A DNA stretch of 64,000 bases from Nitrospirota bacterium (lineage in GTDB: Bacteria > Nitrospirota > Nitrospiria > Nitrospirales > Nitrospiraceae). The first letter of the stretch is position 1. Every line of letters begins with the position of its first letter. Location of the stretch: the NCBI GenBank assembly GCA_030684575.1, contig JAUXVD010000019.1, forward strand, positions 124,001-188,000. The letters run 5' to 3'. The notes under the pieces were generated by a model, which was given only the letters and a program-made list of their open reading frames with translations, searched no databases and was not told the origin of the DNA. Made by a program: the position numbers and the translations under genes. Positions 53,345 through 62,449 of this stretch are shown in pieces.

Positions 53345-54700
53345 ATGAACTGGATATTGGGCTCAGTGGTCAGCATGGTAGTTTTTCTTCTGCCATCCTA
53401 TACATTTGCTCAAGCGATTCGATTTCAACCTCAGGGGGCTGCTGCGGCCGGTCAGGGGAATGCCTTTGCCGCACAGGCGGATGATGCGTCAGCCATTCAT
53501 TTCAATCCAGCTGGGTTAACTCAGCTGGATGGGGTTCAAAGCATGGTCGGGACGAACCTCATGGGAGGGTCGATCAAATACAAGAGCCCTGCGGGTCTCG
53601 ATACAAGAGGTGATTTCGGGGGAAGCATCACCTCTCCACCGCCCAGTCAGTTCTATCTAAGCGCGAATCTTGGAGCTCTAGGTCTCTCGGCGCTCTCCCC
53701 CGTCACACTAGGGATTGGCCTTACTTCCCCATTTGGTACGAGTACCCGCTACCCGATGAATAGTCCCTTCAATACCGCCGTGACATCGGCGACATTGCCG
53801 CTCATCGATATCAAGCCAACATTCGCCTACAAGGTTAATGACGATTTGTCGCTGGGTGTCAGTGCGGATATCTACACCTTCGCGGGCTTTCTTGGGGAGG
53901 GGCATGTAGAGCAGCGGCAAGTGGGAGCCGGCTTGTTCGGCGTTCCAGCTGGAACTTCCGTTGAGTTCAACGGGAAAGGGACCGGGGCTGGTGCAACAGT
54001 TAGCCTGCTCTATACTCCCCTGAGAAATAATGAGGGCAAACCGATTGCCTCCATCGGACTGGTCTATCGCACCCAGGCGGTCGTGCCGTTGAGCGGATCG
54101 TTATCGGTGAACGGGGCGAAGGTTGCCGATGCCCGTACCAATCTTGTGCTGCCGCAGATCTATACCGGAGCGATTGCGGTCTGGCCTGTTCGTACGAATG
54201 AGCGGGAATGGAAGCTGGAACTCGATGTGGAATATGTCGGCTGGAAGTCGAATCGCGACCTCGATGTGCATCTCTCGACGGGAGGGGTGATCCCGCAACC
54301 ACAGCAATGGAAGACGGTGCCGGTGGTGGCGGTCGGCACCGAGTATAAGTGGCTCAACCCTGAATGGCTGCCCCATTGGGATGTGGCCGTTCGATCGGGG
54401 TATACCAGAACGGAGAATCCCGTTTCCGACCTGACCTTCAACCCGGGCACGATTTCATTGTCCTCCAACACGCTGTCTATCGGGGCTGGATTCTTGTGTA
54501 AGGGCCAGGGACGATTTTTAGGAATGGTGCCTTGCGGAGGGACGTCCGCTCTCTGGCCTAAGGCCATGGGGCTCGATGTGGCGTTCCAGGAATGGTTTTA
54601 TGAGCCGAGGGCGGTTACCAGTAACCAGAACCCCACCGTCAACGGGACGTACCATGCCTATGTGCATTTGGGGACCGTCAGCCTCAAATTCATGTTTTAG
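53345..54700 (+). CDS. fadL: FadL/TodX-family outer-membrane transport protein
   Basis: 451 aa from ATG 53345 with GGAG upstream; a signal peptide ends near TFAQA. The family start of mature FadL is visible as IRFQPQGAAAAGQGNAFAAQ and DDASAIHFNPAGLTQLDG (hatch-domain Asn-Pro-Ala). The remainder is beta-barrel, ending HAYVHLGTVSLKFMF with the C-terminal Phe of outer-membrane proteins. FadL porins import hydrophobic compounds such as long-chain fatty acids, and in some bacteria they aid uptake of long-chain AHLs. Its place beside luxR fits that, but this is inference. Confidence 0.92.
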   Translation: MNWILGSVVSMVVFLLPSYTFAQAIRFQPQGAAAAGQGNAFAAQADDASAIHFNPAGLTQLDGVQSMVGTNLMGGSIKYKSPAGLDTRGDFGGSITSPPPSQFYLSANLGALGLSALSPVTLGIGLTSPFGTSTRYPMNSPFNTAVTSATLPLIDIKPTFAYKVNDDLSLGVSADIYTFAGFLGEGHVEQRQVGAGLFGVPAGTSVEFNGKGTGAGATVSLLYTPLRNNEGKPIASIGLVYRTQAVVPLSGSLSVNGAKVADARTNLVLPQIYTGAIAVWPVRTNEREWKLELDVEYVGWKSNRDLDVHLSTGGVIPQPQQWKTVPVVAVGTEYKWLNPEWLPHWDVAVRSGYTRTENPVSDLTFNPGTISLSSNTLSIGAGFLCKGQGRFLGMVPCGGTSALWPKAMGLDVAFQEWFYEPRAVTSNQNPTVNGTYHAYVHLGTVSLKFMF

Positions 54701-54702
54701 CA

Positions 54703-54820
54703 GGATGCTGAAAAAGTCCGTCAGCGGCGTTCTCGCGTCGTTCAGACCCTCAACGTACCCTACGGGTACGCTTCGGGTCTTCGCTTGCTGCGGCCTTGCG
54801 GGCGGCCTTTTTGAGCATCC
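54703..54820. repeat. Dispersed palindromic element, complete copy
   Basis: 118 bp bounded by imperfect terminal inverted repeats GGATGCTGAAAAAGTCCG and GGCCTTTTTGAGCATCC. It has a central CGTACCC/GGGTACG dyad, so nearly the whole segment can fold into one long hairpin. It starts three bases after the fadL stop. Half, composite and degenerate relatives lie at 24291-24336, 25445-25606 and 5957-6024. No open reading frame, so it resembles a MITE- or REP-type element mobilised in trans. Confidence 0.75.
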
Positions 54821-54965
54821 TTCTCGATGTGCCCCTGTTGTCCTTACCGTCAAGCTCGTGAGATTCAGGCGCGCCTATAGAGATTTTTCGCAGTATGTTG
54901 GTGGAGAAAAGCAGGCACGTTCGCCAATTTTGAAAGCCTGCATCCCACCTCGTGCTCGACGTGGA

Positions 54966-57900
54966 CTATGCCGTGGCTTGTGGGGCAGGTAGAGGGATGT
55001 TGAGCACGACCTGCGTGCCTTGTCCAGGACGGGATCTGATCGTAAGCCTCGCGCCGAGTTTTCGCGCCCGTGCCCTCATGTTGGCGAGGCCCAGCCCGGA
55101 TGATTTCCGGGCTGTTGGGCGGAAGCCCTCCCCATCATCGGAAACTTCCAGTCTGAACTTCCCACGATAGAGTTGGACGGTGACCCTGCGGTGAGCGGCT
55201 CCAGCATGTCGGAGGCTGTTGCTCATGGCTTCTTTGGCGATGCTGAGTACAGGGCCGCATTGGGTATGTGAGAGTCCTTCGGCAACGGACTTGTCGATGG
55301 CCAGTTCTATGTCGCCTGCGCCGGCAACGGCCAACGATTGTACGATGGCGAGGAGTGCCTGGTCGAATGCGCCATGCTGGATGGCGGGTGCTTGCATGCG
55401 AGGGATGAAGCTTCTCACTTCGCGGATGACATCGTTTAGTTGGGCGACGGAGGTATCCAGCCGGCGGGCGTTTGTGGGGGAGGTCCGCTTCACGCGCTGC
55501 CGGGTATGTTCCAACCCCATGCCGACCGCATAGAGCGATTGAAGGATACCGTCATGGAGGTCCTGACTAATCCGTTCCCGTTCCTCCGTGACCCGCATCC
55601 GTTCGGAAATATCTTTGACCACCGCGAGCAGAAGCGGGCCGGTCTGGCCAGGCAGTTCGATCCCGGTGGTGGTGACGGAGACCCAGATCATATCCCCGGT
55701 TTTCCGGATGTAGCGTTTTTCGTAGGTATAGCTGGAACGTGTGTCCTCAAAGAAGGCATTCGTGAGGGCAAGATTGTCGGGTAGATCGTCCGGATGGGTA
55801 TAGAGGGCATAGGTATTCCCAACGACTTCCCGTTCACTGTATCCTGTCAGAGCGCAGAAAGCCTTGTTGGCACTCAGGAGTCGTTTGTGGTTGTCCATAA
55901 TGACCAGTCCGACCGGTGCATTTGCCACGAACTGACGCCACTGGACTTCACTGGTGCGGAGGGCCTCTTCTGCCAGCTTTCGTTCTGAAATGTCCCGCGC
56001 AAAGGCAAAATTCAACTCCTGGCCTTCGAAGGCCACGTAGTTGACGACGATCTCCACCGGATAGATCTCGCCGTTCTTCGTCCGGTGGCGTGTTTCAAAT
56101 CGGAGCTGTCCGGCCTGCCGAAGTTCTTCTAATAGACGTGGCGATGGCTCAGTCTGATGGTCGGGATCGATGTCTGCCACACGCATGGAGAGAAGCTCTT
56201 CCCTCGAGTACCCGAGCCGTTGGCAGGCTGCATCGTTCACATTGACGAAGCGTGATTCCGTATCGATCCAGAACACCATGTCGGCGGCCCGGTCGACCGC
56301 GCATTGGGTGATACGCAGCGCCAGTTCCGCCTGCTTCCGGTCGGTAATGTCGTGGCCGACCGTGATGAGGCAGGGGGTTCCATTGAGAGTGATCCGTTCG
56401 CTCGAGACGAGCAGGTAGATGGCCGTACGATCCTTCTTCCACATGCCGAGCTCACGATTCTTAACGGATCCCTCATTCTGCAGTTGTTGAAAGTACCGGG
56501 CGCGGTCCTCGGGGGTCGGCCATAGACCGAGCGAGAGAACGGTTTGGCCGATGGCTTCATCCCGTTGGTAGCCGAACAGCGTCAGCGCTGCATCATTCAC
56601 TTCCAGACAGCGTCCGGTCTCGAATTCCGTGAGAATGATCGGGTGGGGGCTTAATTGGAAGGCTTTGGCGAATCGTTCTTCGCTGACCCGCAGTGCCTCC
56701 TGTGCTAGGATACGTGCTTCTTCGGTCTCGATCGCTGACGCCAGAATACCTATGAATCGTTCGTCTGCCTCGGTCGGAATAAAATCGTGCTGAAAGACGA
56801 TGCAGAGCGATCCGACCGACTCTTGGCCACGGGTTACGACTTTGCCGACGTAGGTTTCCAAGCGAAAGCGGCCGACATTGGGGTCTGTCGTGGCATAGGA
56901 CGTCTCTGCGAGATGACGAATGGTACGGAGGTGTTTCTCTCCCTGCTGGATAAGGTCGCAACAGAGATGCCCTTTAGCTTGGTCTACCGGATTAAAATCA
57001 GGAGGAGTCTGCCATTGGCCGATCGAACAGAGGAGCTCCCCCTCAAGACGAGAGTACAGGGCGCAGGTGCCTCCGAGCAGTTCTCCGGCCAGGGCCGTCA
57101 GGCGATTGATGTTCGCCAAGGGATCGCTTCCGAACTCCAGGAAACATTCGTTGATTTTTCTCAATCTCTGCTCAGTCTGCCTGCGGTCTAGCTCTCCGCT
57201 GATCCATCGCGCCATTAACTGAAGGAAGTCTTTGTCCGCCTCGCTGAATGTCCCTGGATAGGGGTCTGGCCCGAAGAAACACACCGTGCCATATACTCGG
57301 TGCTGTTCCAACAGTTTCGTGCCGATGTAGCTCTCTATGCCCAGGGCGGCATACCCGGGATGATGGCGCCAGTCGGACGATCCTGCATGTTCAAAACACA
57401 AGGGCCCTTCCGTCTGCAGCGTGGCGCTACAGAAGGATTGGGAGAGGGGGATCAGTGCGCCTGGGGCCGGATTACCGGTCGCTGGCCAGACCTGATTCAG
57501 TTCGATGTAGTCGCCTACGACTCTGGTCAGCACGCCGATCGGCATCCGGAAGCGGAGGCAGCCGAGTTCCAGTACCGTCTGCATTCGTTGCTCGAATGTC
57601 AGGCCTGGCGCCGAGGTCGCGGCTTGGAGGGACCGGATGGCCTGCTCGCTTTCGTGCAGCGTCGACTCGACCTGTTTGCGGAGGGTGATGTCGTCGCAGA
57701 CGACGAGAATCAAGATTTTGCCTGCTCCGTCCTGAATCGCACGCGCACGCTCTTTGACCCACAGCCTGGTGCCGTCCTTACGGATCTTTTGGATTTCCCA
57801 GTGGAAGAGCGTAGAGGGACTGGCGGCGCATGCGCTCAATTGTTCGAGCACGGCCTGATGGCTCTGGGGATCGAATACGCGGAGTACAGAGTGATTCGTC

Positions 57901-58244
57901 AGTTCCTTCTTGCTGTACCCCAGTTGCTCTGCCCCATAGGCATTGACTGACAGGACGGTGCCCTCATGTGAGAGGGTGAAGTACATGGAAGGATTGTCGT
58001 CGTACAGGGTCTGGTACTGCTGTTCGTTGGCTTTGAGCGTCGCCTCCACTTGGGTTCTTCGTGCAACCTCCGCCTCAAGATCAGCAACCGCCTGTTCCAG
58101 TCCTTCGGCGCGCTCGCGGACTCGTTGCTCAGCGTCTTGGCCACATTCTTGTACCGCGAGCTTCTGTTCGAGTTGCGCCACGAGCGCACGAAGGTGGGCG
58201 AGTTCGGTGAAGGGAAGGTTTGTGCGATCCTGAGAAACGCTCAT
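54966..58244 (-). CDS. Multi-domain PAS/GAF sensor histidine kinase (HisKA_3)
   Basis: 1092 aa. An N-terminal coiled coil (about 10-65) is followed by PAS (about 70-190, YQTLYDDNPSMYFTLSHEGT), GAF (about 195-350, CFEHAGSSDWRHHPGY), a second GAF (about 355-520), and three PAS domains (about 525-640, 645-760, 765-885). HisKA_3 with phospho-His (REREISQDLHDG-type: RERISQDLHDGILQSLYAVG) and an HATPase (DDGEGFRP; GLGLANMRARARKLGA) complete it. There is no membrane segment, so the ligands are cytosolic or membrane-permeant. No regulator gene follows, so it is an orphan. The stop is 145 bases from the end of the repeat element downstream. Confidence 0.92.
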   Translation of the reverse strand: MSVSQDRTNLPFTELAHLRALVAQLEQKLAVQECGQDAEQRVRERAEGLEQAVADLEAEVARRTQVEATLKANEQQYQTLYDDNPSMYFTLSHEGTVLSVNAYGAEQLGYSKKELTNHSVLRVFDPQSHQAVLEQLSACAASPSTLFHWEIQKIRKDGTRLWVKERARAIQDGAGKILILVVCDDITLRKQVESTLHESEQAIRSLQAATSAPGLTFEQRMQTVLELGCLRFRMPIGVLTRVVGDYIELNQVWPATGNPAPGALIPLSQSFCSATLQTEGPLCFEHAGSSDWRHHPGYAALGIESYIGTKLLEQHRVYGTVCFFGPDPYPGTFSEADKDFLQLMARWISGELDRRQTEQRLRKINECFLEFGSDPLANINRLTALAGELLGGTCALYSRLEGELLCSIGQWQTPPDFNPVDQAKGHLCCDLIQQGEKHLRTIRHLAETSYATTDPNVGRFRLETYVGKVVTRGQESVGSLCIVFQHDFIPTEADERFIGILASAIETEEARILAQEALRVSEERFAKAFQLSPHPIILTEFETGRCLEVNDAALTLFGYQRDEAIGQTVLSLGLWPTPEDRARYFQQLQNEGSVKNRELGMWKKDRTAIYLLVSSERITLNGTPCLITVGHDITDRKQAELALRITQCAVDRAADMVFWIDTESRFVNVNDAACQRLGYSREELLSMRVADIDPDHQTEPSPRLLEELRQAGQLRFETRHRTKNGEIYPVEIVVNYVAFEGQELNFAFARDISERKLAEEALRTSEVQWRQFVANAPVGLVIMDNHKRLLSANKAFCALTGYSEREVVGNTYALYTHPDDLPDNLALTNAFFEDTRSSYTYEKRYIRKTGDMIWVSVTTTGIELPGQTGPLLLAVVKDISERMRVTEERERISQDLHDGILQSLYAVGMGLEHTRQRVKRTSPTNARRLDTSVAQLNDVIREVRSFIPRMQAPAIQHGAFDQALLAIVQSLAVAGAGDIELAIDKSVAEGLSHTQCGPVLSIAKEAMSNSLRHAGAAHRRVTVQLYRGKFRLEVSDDGEGFRPTARKSSGLGLANMRARARKLGARLTIRSRPGQGTQVVLNIPLPAPQATA

Positions 58245-58541
58245 CGCAGGCTCAGTTCAGGTTGCGGCTCAGCCGGTCATATACCCAACGCTGGAGATCA
58301 GTGCCGGTACATCCTCGGGGCTTGCAGGCGCTTGTGTGGCATGTCGCAATGCGGGGTGTAGGATAAAGCGGGCAGCTTGAGAAAATCTAGAGCCGTTAGG
58401 CCCTGGCCTGAGCCGTTACAGGCGTTCTCTGGAGGGAGAAAGCGGGGTCCCGGCGAGGCGATTGACGGTTTTCGGCTGTGTGTTCATCCACGGAAGCCCC
58501 TGCTCGCACCGTCATGTGTGCTGGCATCCACGCCGAGCTCT
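58245..58541. other. 297-base gap between kinase start and uvrC stop
   Basis: Presumably contains the promoter of the large kinase gene. I see no clear promoter, hairpin with a T-run, or gene. Confidence 0.35.
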
Positions 58542-60350
58542 CTATTCGGCGAGTGCTTTCCGAAGCTCCGTGAGAGTCCTAGTATCAAGACCGGCGTCCT
58601 GCAGCGCCTTGTCGCTGGCCGCCGAGATATTTTCGAGACTGCCGAACTGTTTGAGGAGTCGATTCCGTGTGACCTCGCCGATGCCGCGTACGCGATCGAG
58701 TGGAGAGGCCAGCATGGACTTGCCTCGCAGTTTGCGATGGAAGGTGATCGCAAAGCGATGAGCCTCGTCGCGGATACGTTGGACGAGATGGGTCGCCGGA
58801 GAGTTCGCGCGCAGGAGAATGGGGTTTTTCCGGCCGGGGAGGAAAATCCGCTCCTCCTTTTCACCGCGTGCTTTGGCCAGGCCCATAATAGCCAAGTCTG
58901 GATGTCCGACCCGTCTCAGCCCTTCCATGGCCGCGGCGAGTTGGCCGAGCCCTCCGTCGATGAGGATGAGATCCGGGCGCGCGAGATGCTCGCTATCTCC
59001 GTAGCGGCGCATGACGACTTCCTGCATGCTGGCGAAGTCGTCGGCGCCAATGACGGTTTGGATGGTGAATCGCCGATAATCCGCTTTCTTCATCTGGCCA
59101 TCTTCCCACACGACCATGGAGGCGACGGATTGCTGGCCCATCGTATTCGAAATGTCGAACCCCTCGATACGCCGGGGCAGGACCTCCAGCCGGATGAGCC
59201 GCTTGAGTTCTTCGACAGCCTGCTGTCCGACTTCTTCGTCTCGCAGGTGGTTGGCGACGGCGGCGGCGGCATTTTCCTCTGCCAGGAGGAGCAATTGGTG
59301 TTTCACGCCACGCTCCGGTGCCACGACGCGGACGGTGTTTCCGCGTTTGCCTGAGAGCCATTCTTCGATGACCCTGACGTCGTCGAGTTCGGTGGGAATG
59401 AGCAGCTCTTTGGGCGGTTGGCCGTCTTTGTTGTAGAACTGCTCAATGGCCGATCGAACCAGTTCTTCGTCTACGGCGTCGGCTGAATGGGGCCAAAAGA
59501 AATCTTTACGTCCGATGAGGAGGCCTCCGCGCACGAAGAGAATCTGGAGATCGACCGCTGTGCCTTGCCGCGCCAGCCCAATCACGTCCTGATCGGTCGT
59601 CGTCGTTTGGGTGATACGTTGCTTCTCCAGCGTACGTTCGATGTTGAAGAGCCGGTCACGCAAGCGGGCGGCCTCTTCGAATTCCTCCCGCTCCGCCGCC
59701 GATTCCATCTGGGCCCGCAAATCGTCCAGCAACTCATGGTCGCGCCCTTCGAGGAACTGGCGAACCTGGGCGACGATGTGGTGGTAGTCCTCTTTCGATT
59801 GATTGCCGGTGCAGGGGGCCATGCAGCGTTTGATTTCGAATTCGATGCAGGCCCGTTCCGCCTTGCCGTTGATGTCGATCGTGCAAGTCGCCAGGGGAAA
59901 GGACTTCTTGATCACTTTCAAGGTTTCCCGCAAGGCGCCTGCCGGCGTGTAGGGGCCATAATAGAGCGCGCCGTCTTTCTGTACGCGGCGCACGATGGAG
60001 AGGCGGGGAAAGTCCTCTTTAATTGGCAGCCGGAGGTAGGGGTATTGTTTGTCGTCCCGTAAGACCACGTTGAATCGCGGACGATGCTGCTTGATCAGAT
60101 TGCTTTCCAGAATCAGCGCTTCGAGTTCCGAGCGGGTGACAATCGTTTCGAGGTCTGCGATATGGCCGACCAGGACGGCGTTTTTCGGGGAATGATCGGC
60201 CCCTTTCTGAAAGTAGGACCGCACACGGTTGGAGAGGACTGAGGCCTTCCCGATGTAGAGCAGCTCACCCTGTGAATCCCTGAATAGATAGACCCCTGGT
60301 TGATCTGGGAGGTGGTCGAGCTTGGATTGCAGTTCTTGGGATGTAGCCAT
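58542..60350 (-). CDS. uvrC: Excinuclease ABC subunit C
   Basis: 602 aa, normal length. It makes both incisions in nucleotide excision repair. It begins with the GIY-YIG nuclease (GVYLFRDSQGELLYIGKASV), then a Cys-containing region (CIEFEIKRCMAPCTG), UVR helices, the RNase H-like nuclease with DISNTMGQQSVASMVV and LILIDGGLGQL, and C-terminal helix-hairpin-helix motifs (LDRVRGIGEVTRNRLL). Its partner UvrA is at 21.4 kb and atypically short; UvrB is not in the window. The gene ends in a normal ARG-rich tail and no frameshift is seen. Confidence 0.96.
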   Translation of the reverse strand: MATSQELQSKLDHLPDQPGVYLFRDSQGELLYIGKASVLSNRVRSYFQKGADHSPKNAVLVGHIADLETIVTRSELEALILESNLIKQHRPRFNVVLRDDKQYPYLRLPIKEDFPRLSIVRRVQKDGALYYGPYTPAGALRETLKVIKKSFPLATCTIDINGKAERACIEFEIKRCMAPCTGNQSKEDYHHIVAQVRQFLEGRDHELLDDLRAQMESAAEREEFEEAARLRDRLFNIERTLEKQRITQTTTTDQDVIGLARQGTAVDLQILFVRGGLLIGRKDFFWPHSADAVDEELVRSAIEQFYNKDGQPPKELLIPTELDDVRVIEEWLSGKRGNTVRVVAPERGVKHQLLLLAEENAAAAVANHLRDEEVGQQAVEELKRLIRLEVLPRRIEGFDISNTMGQQSVASMVVWEDGQMKKADYRRFTIQTVIGADDFASMQEVVMRRYGDSEHLARPDLILIDGGLGQLAAAMEGLRRVGHPDLAIMGLAKARGEKEERIFLPGRKNPILLRANSPATHLVQRIRDEAHRFAITFHRKLRGKSMLASPLDRVRGIGEVTRNRLLKQFGSLENISAASDKALQDAGLDTRTLTELRKALAE

Positions 60351-60351
60351 C

Positions 60352-60463
60352 AGCTGTCAGCCTTCAGCGGTCGGCAAGAATAGAATGCCTTCAGGCAACA
60401 TTCTACGGTCCGAGACCATCTGTGGCAACTTGTCCGATGGAGTACGGCTGATCGCTGACGGCT
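60352..60463. repeat. CAGC/GTCAG-type inverted repeat between uvrC and dapF-like gene
   Basis: AGCTGTCAGCCTTCAGCG (from 60352) pairs imperfectly with GCTGATCGCTGACGGCT (60447-60463). Together with the hairpins at 15216 and 61902 it forms a family of similar intergenic inverted repeats. It spans almost the whole gap upstream of uvrC. Confidence 0.55.
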
Positions 60464-60466
60464 CGC

Positions 60467-61336
60467 TTAGCGCAGGCTGCGCACGAACGATGGACTGAGA
60501 CTTCCCCGAGCCACTTCTGCGACCGGGCCCTTCATGGTGAGGCTGAAGTCCGAGGTCACTTCAATGTTGAGCTGGCCTCCCGGCATCTTCACCGTGACGG
60601 GGCTTTTCACCAATCCGAGTCGGACCGCCGCACTGGCCGCGGCACAGGAGGAGGAGCCGGAGGCCTGGGTTTCACCGGCCCCCCGCTCCCAGATGAGGAT
60701 GAAGAGTTCTTTCGGGCCGGTTGGCACGGCGAGTTGGACGTTCGTACGTTTCGGGAAGAGGGCATGGTTCTCGAGTGCCGGCCCTAATTTCAGGAGATCC
60801 TCCCGTGACCAGGCCTGTCCTGCTGATTTGAAGACGACGCAATGGGGATTGCCGACGCTGACACCGGTGAAGATGAGCGACTGGCCTGCGGCGTCGATGG
60901 GCTGTTCGATCAGTTCGCTGGTGGTGAGGGTGCAGGGAAGTGCCGCCGGCTGGAATGTGGCCCGACCCATTTCAACGGTCACGGCGCTGGCATCTCCATG
61001 CCGGTCGACATGCAGATCGATCGTCACGAGCCCGCCCTTGGTCTCAACGGTGAAGTGTGTTTTTTTCGTTTTGCCGGTGGCATGGAGATAGCGGGCGAAG
61101 ATCCGCAGTCCGTTGCCGGACTTTTCCGCTTCACTGCCGTCTGGATTATAGATGCGCAGGCCGAAGTCCGCTTTTTTTGACGGCACCAGCGCAAGAATCC
61201 CATCGCTGCCCAAGCCCCAATTGCGGTCGCAGATGGATTTGATCCTCGATGGGCTGAGCGAGAACGAAAGTTCTTTGGGATCCATCACCACATAGTCGTT
61301 GCCCAGCCCATGTCCGCGAAAGAAACCGTTCTTCAT
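60467..61336 (-). CDS. dapF: Diaminopimelate epimerase homologue with both catalytic Cys replaced by Ser
   Basis: 289 aa with the DapF double-fold. Opening FFRGHGLGNDYVVMD, then NPDGSEAEKSGNGLRIFARY and VGNPHCVVF are kept. DapF normally interconverts LL- and meso-diaminopimelate with two cysteines. Here the first, in the canonical CGNGxR motif, is Ser73 (SGNG). The second, in ACGTGxC, is Ser226 (ASGSSSC). The remaining fold residues and length are normal. Another epimerase activity or a serine-based variant is possible, as is an annotation-only DapF. It overlaps no neighbour, and is followed by a repeat and uvrC. Confidence 0.8.
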   Translation of the reverse strand: MKNGFFRGHGLGNDYVVMDPKELSFSLSPSRIKSICDRNWGLGSDGILALVPSKKADFGLRIYNPDGSEAEKSGNGLRIFARYLHATGKTKKTHFTVETKGGLVTIDLHVDRHGDASAVTVEMGRATFQPAALPCTLTTSELIEQPIDAAGQSLIFTGVSVGNPHCVVFKSAGQAWSREDLLKLGPALENHALFPKRTNVQLAVPTGPKELFILIWERGAGETQASGSSSCAAASAAVRLGLVKSPVTVKMPGGQLNIEVTSDFSLTMKGPVAEVARGSLSPSFVRSLR

Positions 61337-61484
61337 CCTGACTCCTTTGGTATCTCATCGTTCGTAAGCGTGAAGCGGGGGAACAATACTGTGGCTGGAC
61401 CGGAATCGTCAATGGGGTCAGTCGGGGCCAGGGCCTGAATCGGTGGGGCCTTCTTCACGAGCGACGAGCGACGCTTGACGAGGT

Positions 61485-61883
61485 TTATACGATCTTCACG
61501 CCAGGAGGCCGTTCGATGAGTTCGATCTCATAACCATCGGGGGCATCGATGAAGATGAAGCGGCTGCCGGATGACGTCTGGGTAGGGCCGTCCGTGATCG
61601 TGACGCCCCTTGCGGTGAGGGACGTGATGGTGTCGTCCATGTTCTCGACTTGAAAGGCCAGATGGACGAGGTCTTCCTGGACCTTCACCGGCCCGCTGGG
61701 AGGAAAACTCGTCAGCTCAATCAGCTCATCGCTGTTGGGAACTTTCAGGAACGCCAGTTGTGATCCGCGAGGCGAGGTCTTCCGTTCAATCACCTCGAGG
61801 CCAAGCACGGTCGTATAGAACCGGATCGTCTGATCCAGATCGCTGACACGCATGCGGGTGTGGAGGAGCTTCGTAACTTTCAT
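61485..61883 (-). CDS. VOC-superfamily (glyoxalase I-like) metalloprotein
   Basis: About 132 aa from MKVTKLLHTRMRVSDLDQTI (a second ATG lies 9 bases upstream). Two beta-alpha-beta-beta-beta modules. Metal ligands expected for glyoxalase I are visible: His in LLHTRMRV, Glu in LIELTSF, His in DLVHLAFQVENM and Glu in GYEIELIERP. It resembles lactoylglutathione lyase, but organisms lacking glutathione use other thiols, so the substrate is open. The gene lies between the deacetylase/GNAT pair and dapF-like gene, each separated by repeat-rich gaps. Confidence 0.85.
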   Translation of the reverse strand: MKVTKLLHTRMRVSDLDQTIRFYTTVLGLEVIERKTSPRGSQLAFLKVPNSDELIELTSFPPSGPVKVQEDLVHLAFQVENMDDTITSLTARGVTITDGPTQTSSGSRFIFIDAPDGYEIELIERPPGVKIV

Positions 61884-61901
61884 GGGACCCATTATAGAAG
61901 A

Positions 61902-61971
61902 AGCCGTCAGCGTTCAGCACTCAGCTGTTAGCCTTCTGAGATTATAATCTGATAACTGAACGCTGAAGGCT
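61902..61971. repeat. 16-bp inverted repeat with inner palindrome
   Basis: AGCCGTCAGCGTTCAG (61902-61917) pairs with 61956-61971 with one mismatch; the loop holds AGATTATAATCT, itself a palindrome. It lies between the GNAT stop and the VOC start. Similar to the hairpins at 15216 and 60352. Confidence 0.65.
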
Positions 61972-62449
61972 ATGCTTTTTTCTCCCTCGCCGGGCCATTG
62001 GTCTTGCGGAGCAGTATTTCGGCGCTGCCGGGGATCAGAAAGTTCGGCATGGGGCCGATTTCCTGATAGCCGTTCTTCTGGTAGAAGGCACGAGCGGTCG
62101 CATTAAAATCGGAGACGCAGGCAAAGAGGTTCTTCGTTCTGGAGAAGACGGAGCGCTCCACCTGAGCCAGGAGAGCGGCACCGATGCCCATCTTTCTTGT
62201 TCCTGGGGCCACCCCGAGTAATTCCAGGTAATCACCCAGTAAGAACTTCTCGCGAATGAGCGCCACTCCGGCGACCTTCCCATCAACCAGCGCCACGAGG
62301 CTCTCACGTCCCTGTGGCAGCGGGCAGAAGATGCGATGCCAATCCGCACTGGTATAGCCCAATGTTGTCCAAGGTTCGGAGTCCGCTAAGAGTTGTACGA
62401 CGGCGTCACGGTCCTCCGCCTGCATCGGTCTGATGTCCGGCATGGTCAT
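61970..62449 (-). CDS. GNAT-family N-acetyltransferase
   Basis: 159 aa. The acetyl-CoA-binding motif A reads LGVAPGTRKMGIGAALLAQVE with the R/Q-x-x-G-x-G/A loop. Motif B follows around FYQKNGYQEIGPMPNFL. Strand beta4 is YLELLGVAP. The substrate is not apparent. The start ATG overlaps the stop of the polysaccharide deacetylase by four bases (ATGA), so the two are translationally coupled and may modify the same amino sugar, one deacetylating and one acetylating; this is inference from gene order only. Confidence 0.88.
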   Translation of the reverse strand: MTMPDIRPMQAEDRDAVVQLLADSEPWTTLGYTSADWHRIFCPLPQGRESLVALVDGKVAGVALIREKFLLGDYLELLGVAPGTRKMGIGAALLAQVERSVFSRTKNLFACVSDFNATARAFYQKNGYQEIGPMPNFLIPGSAEILLRKTNGPAREKKA

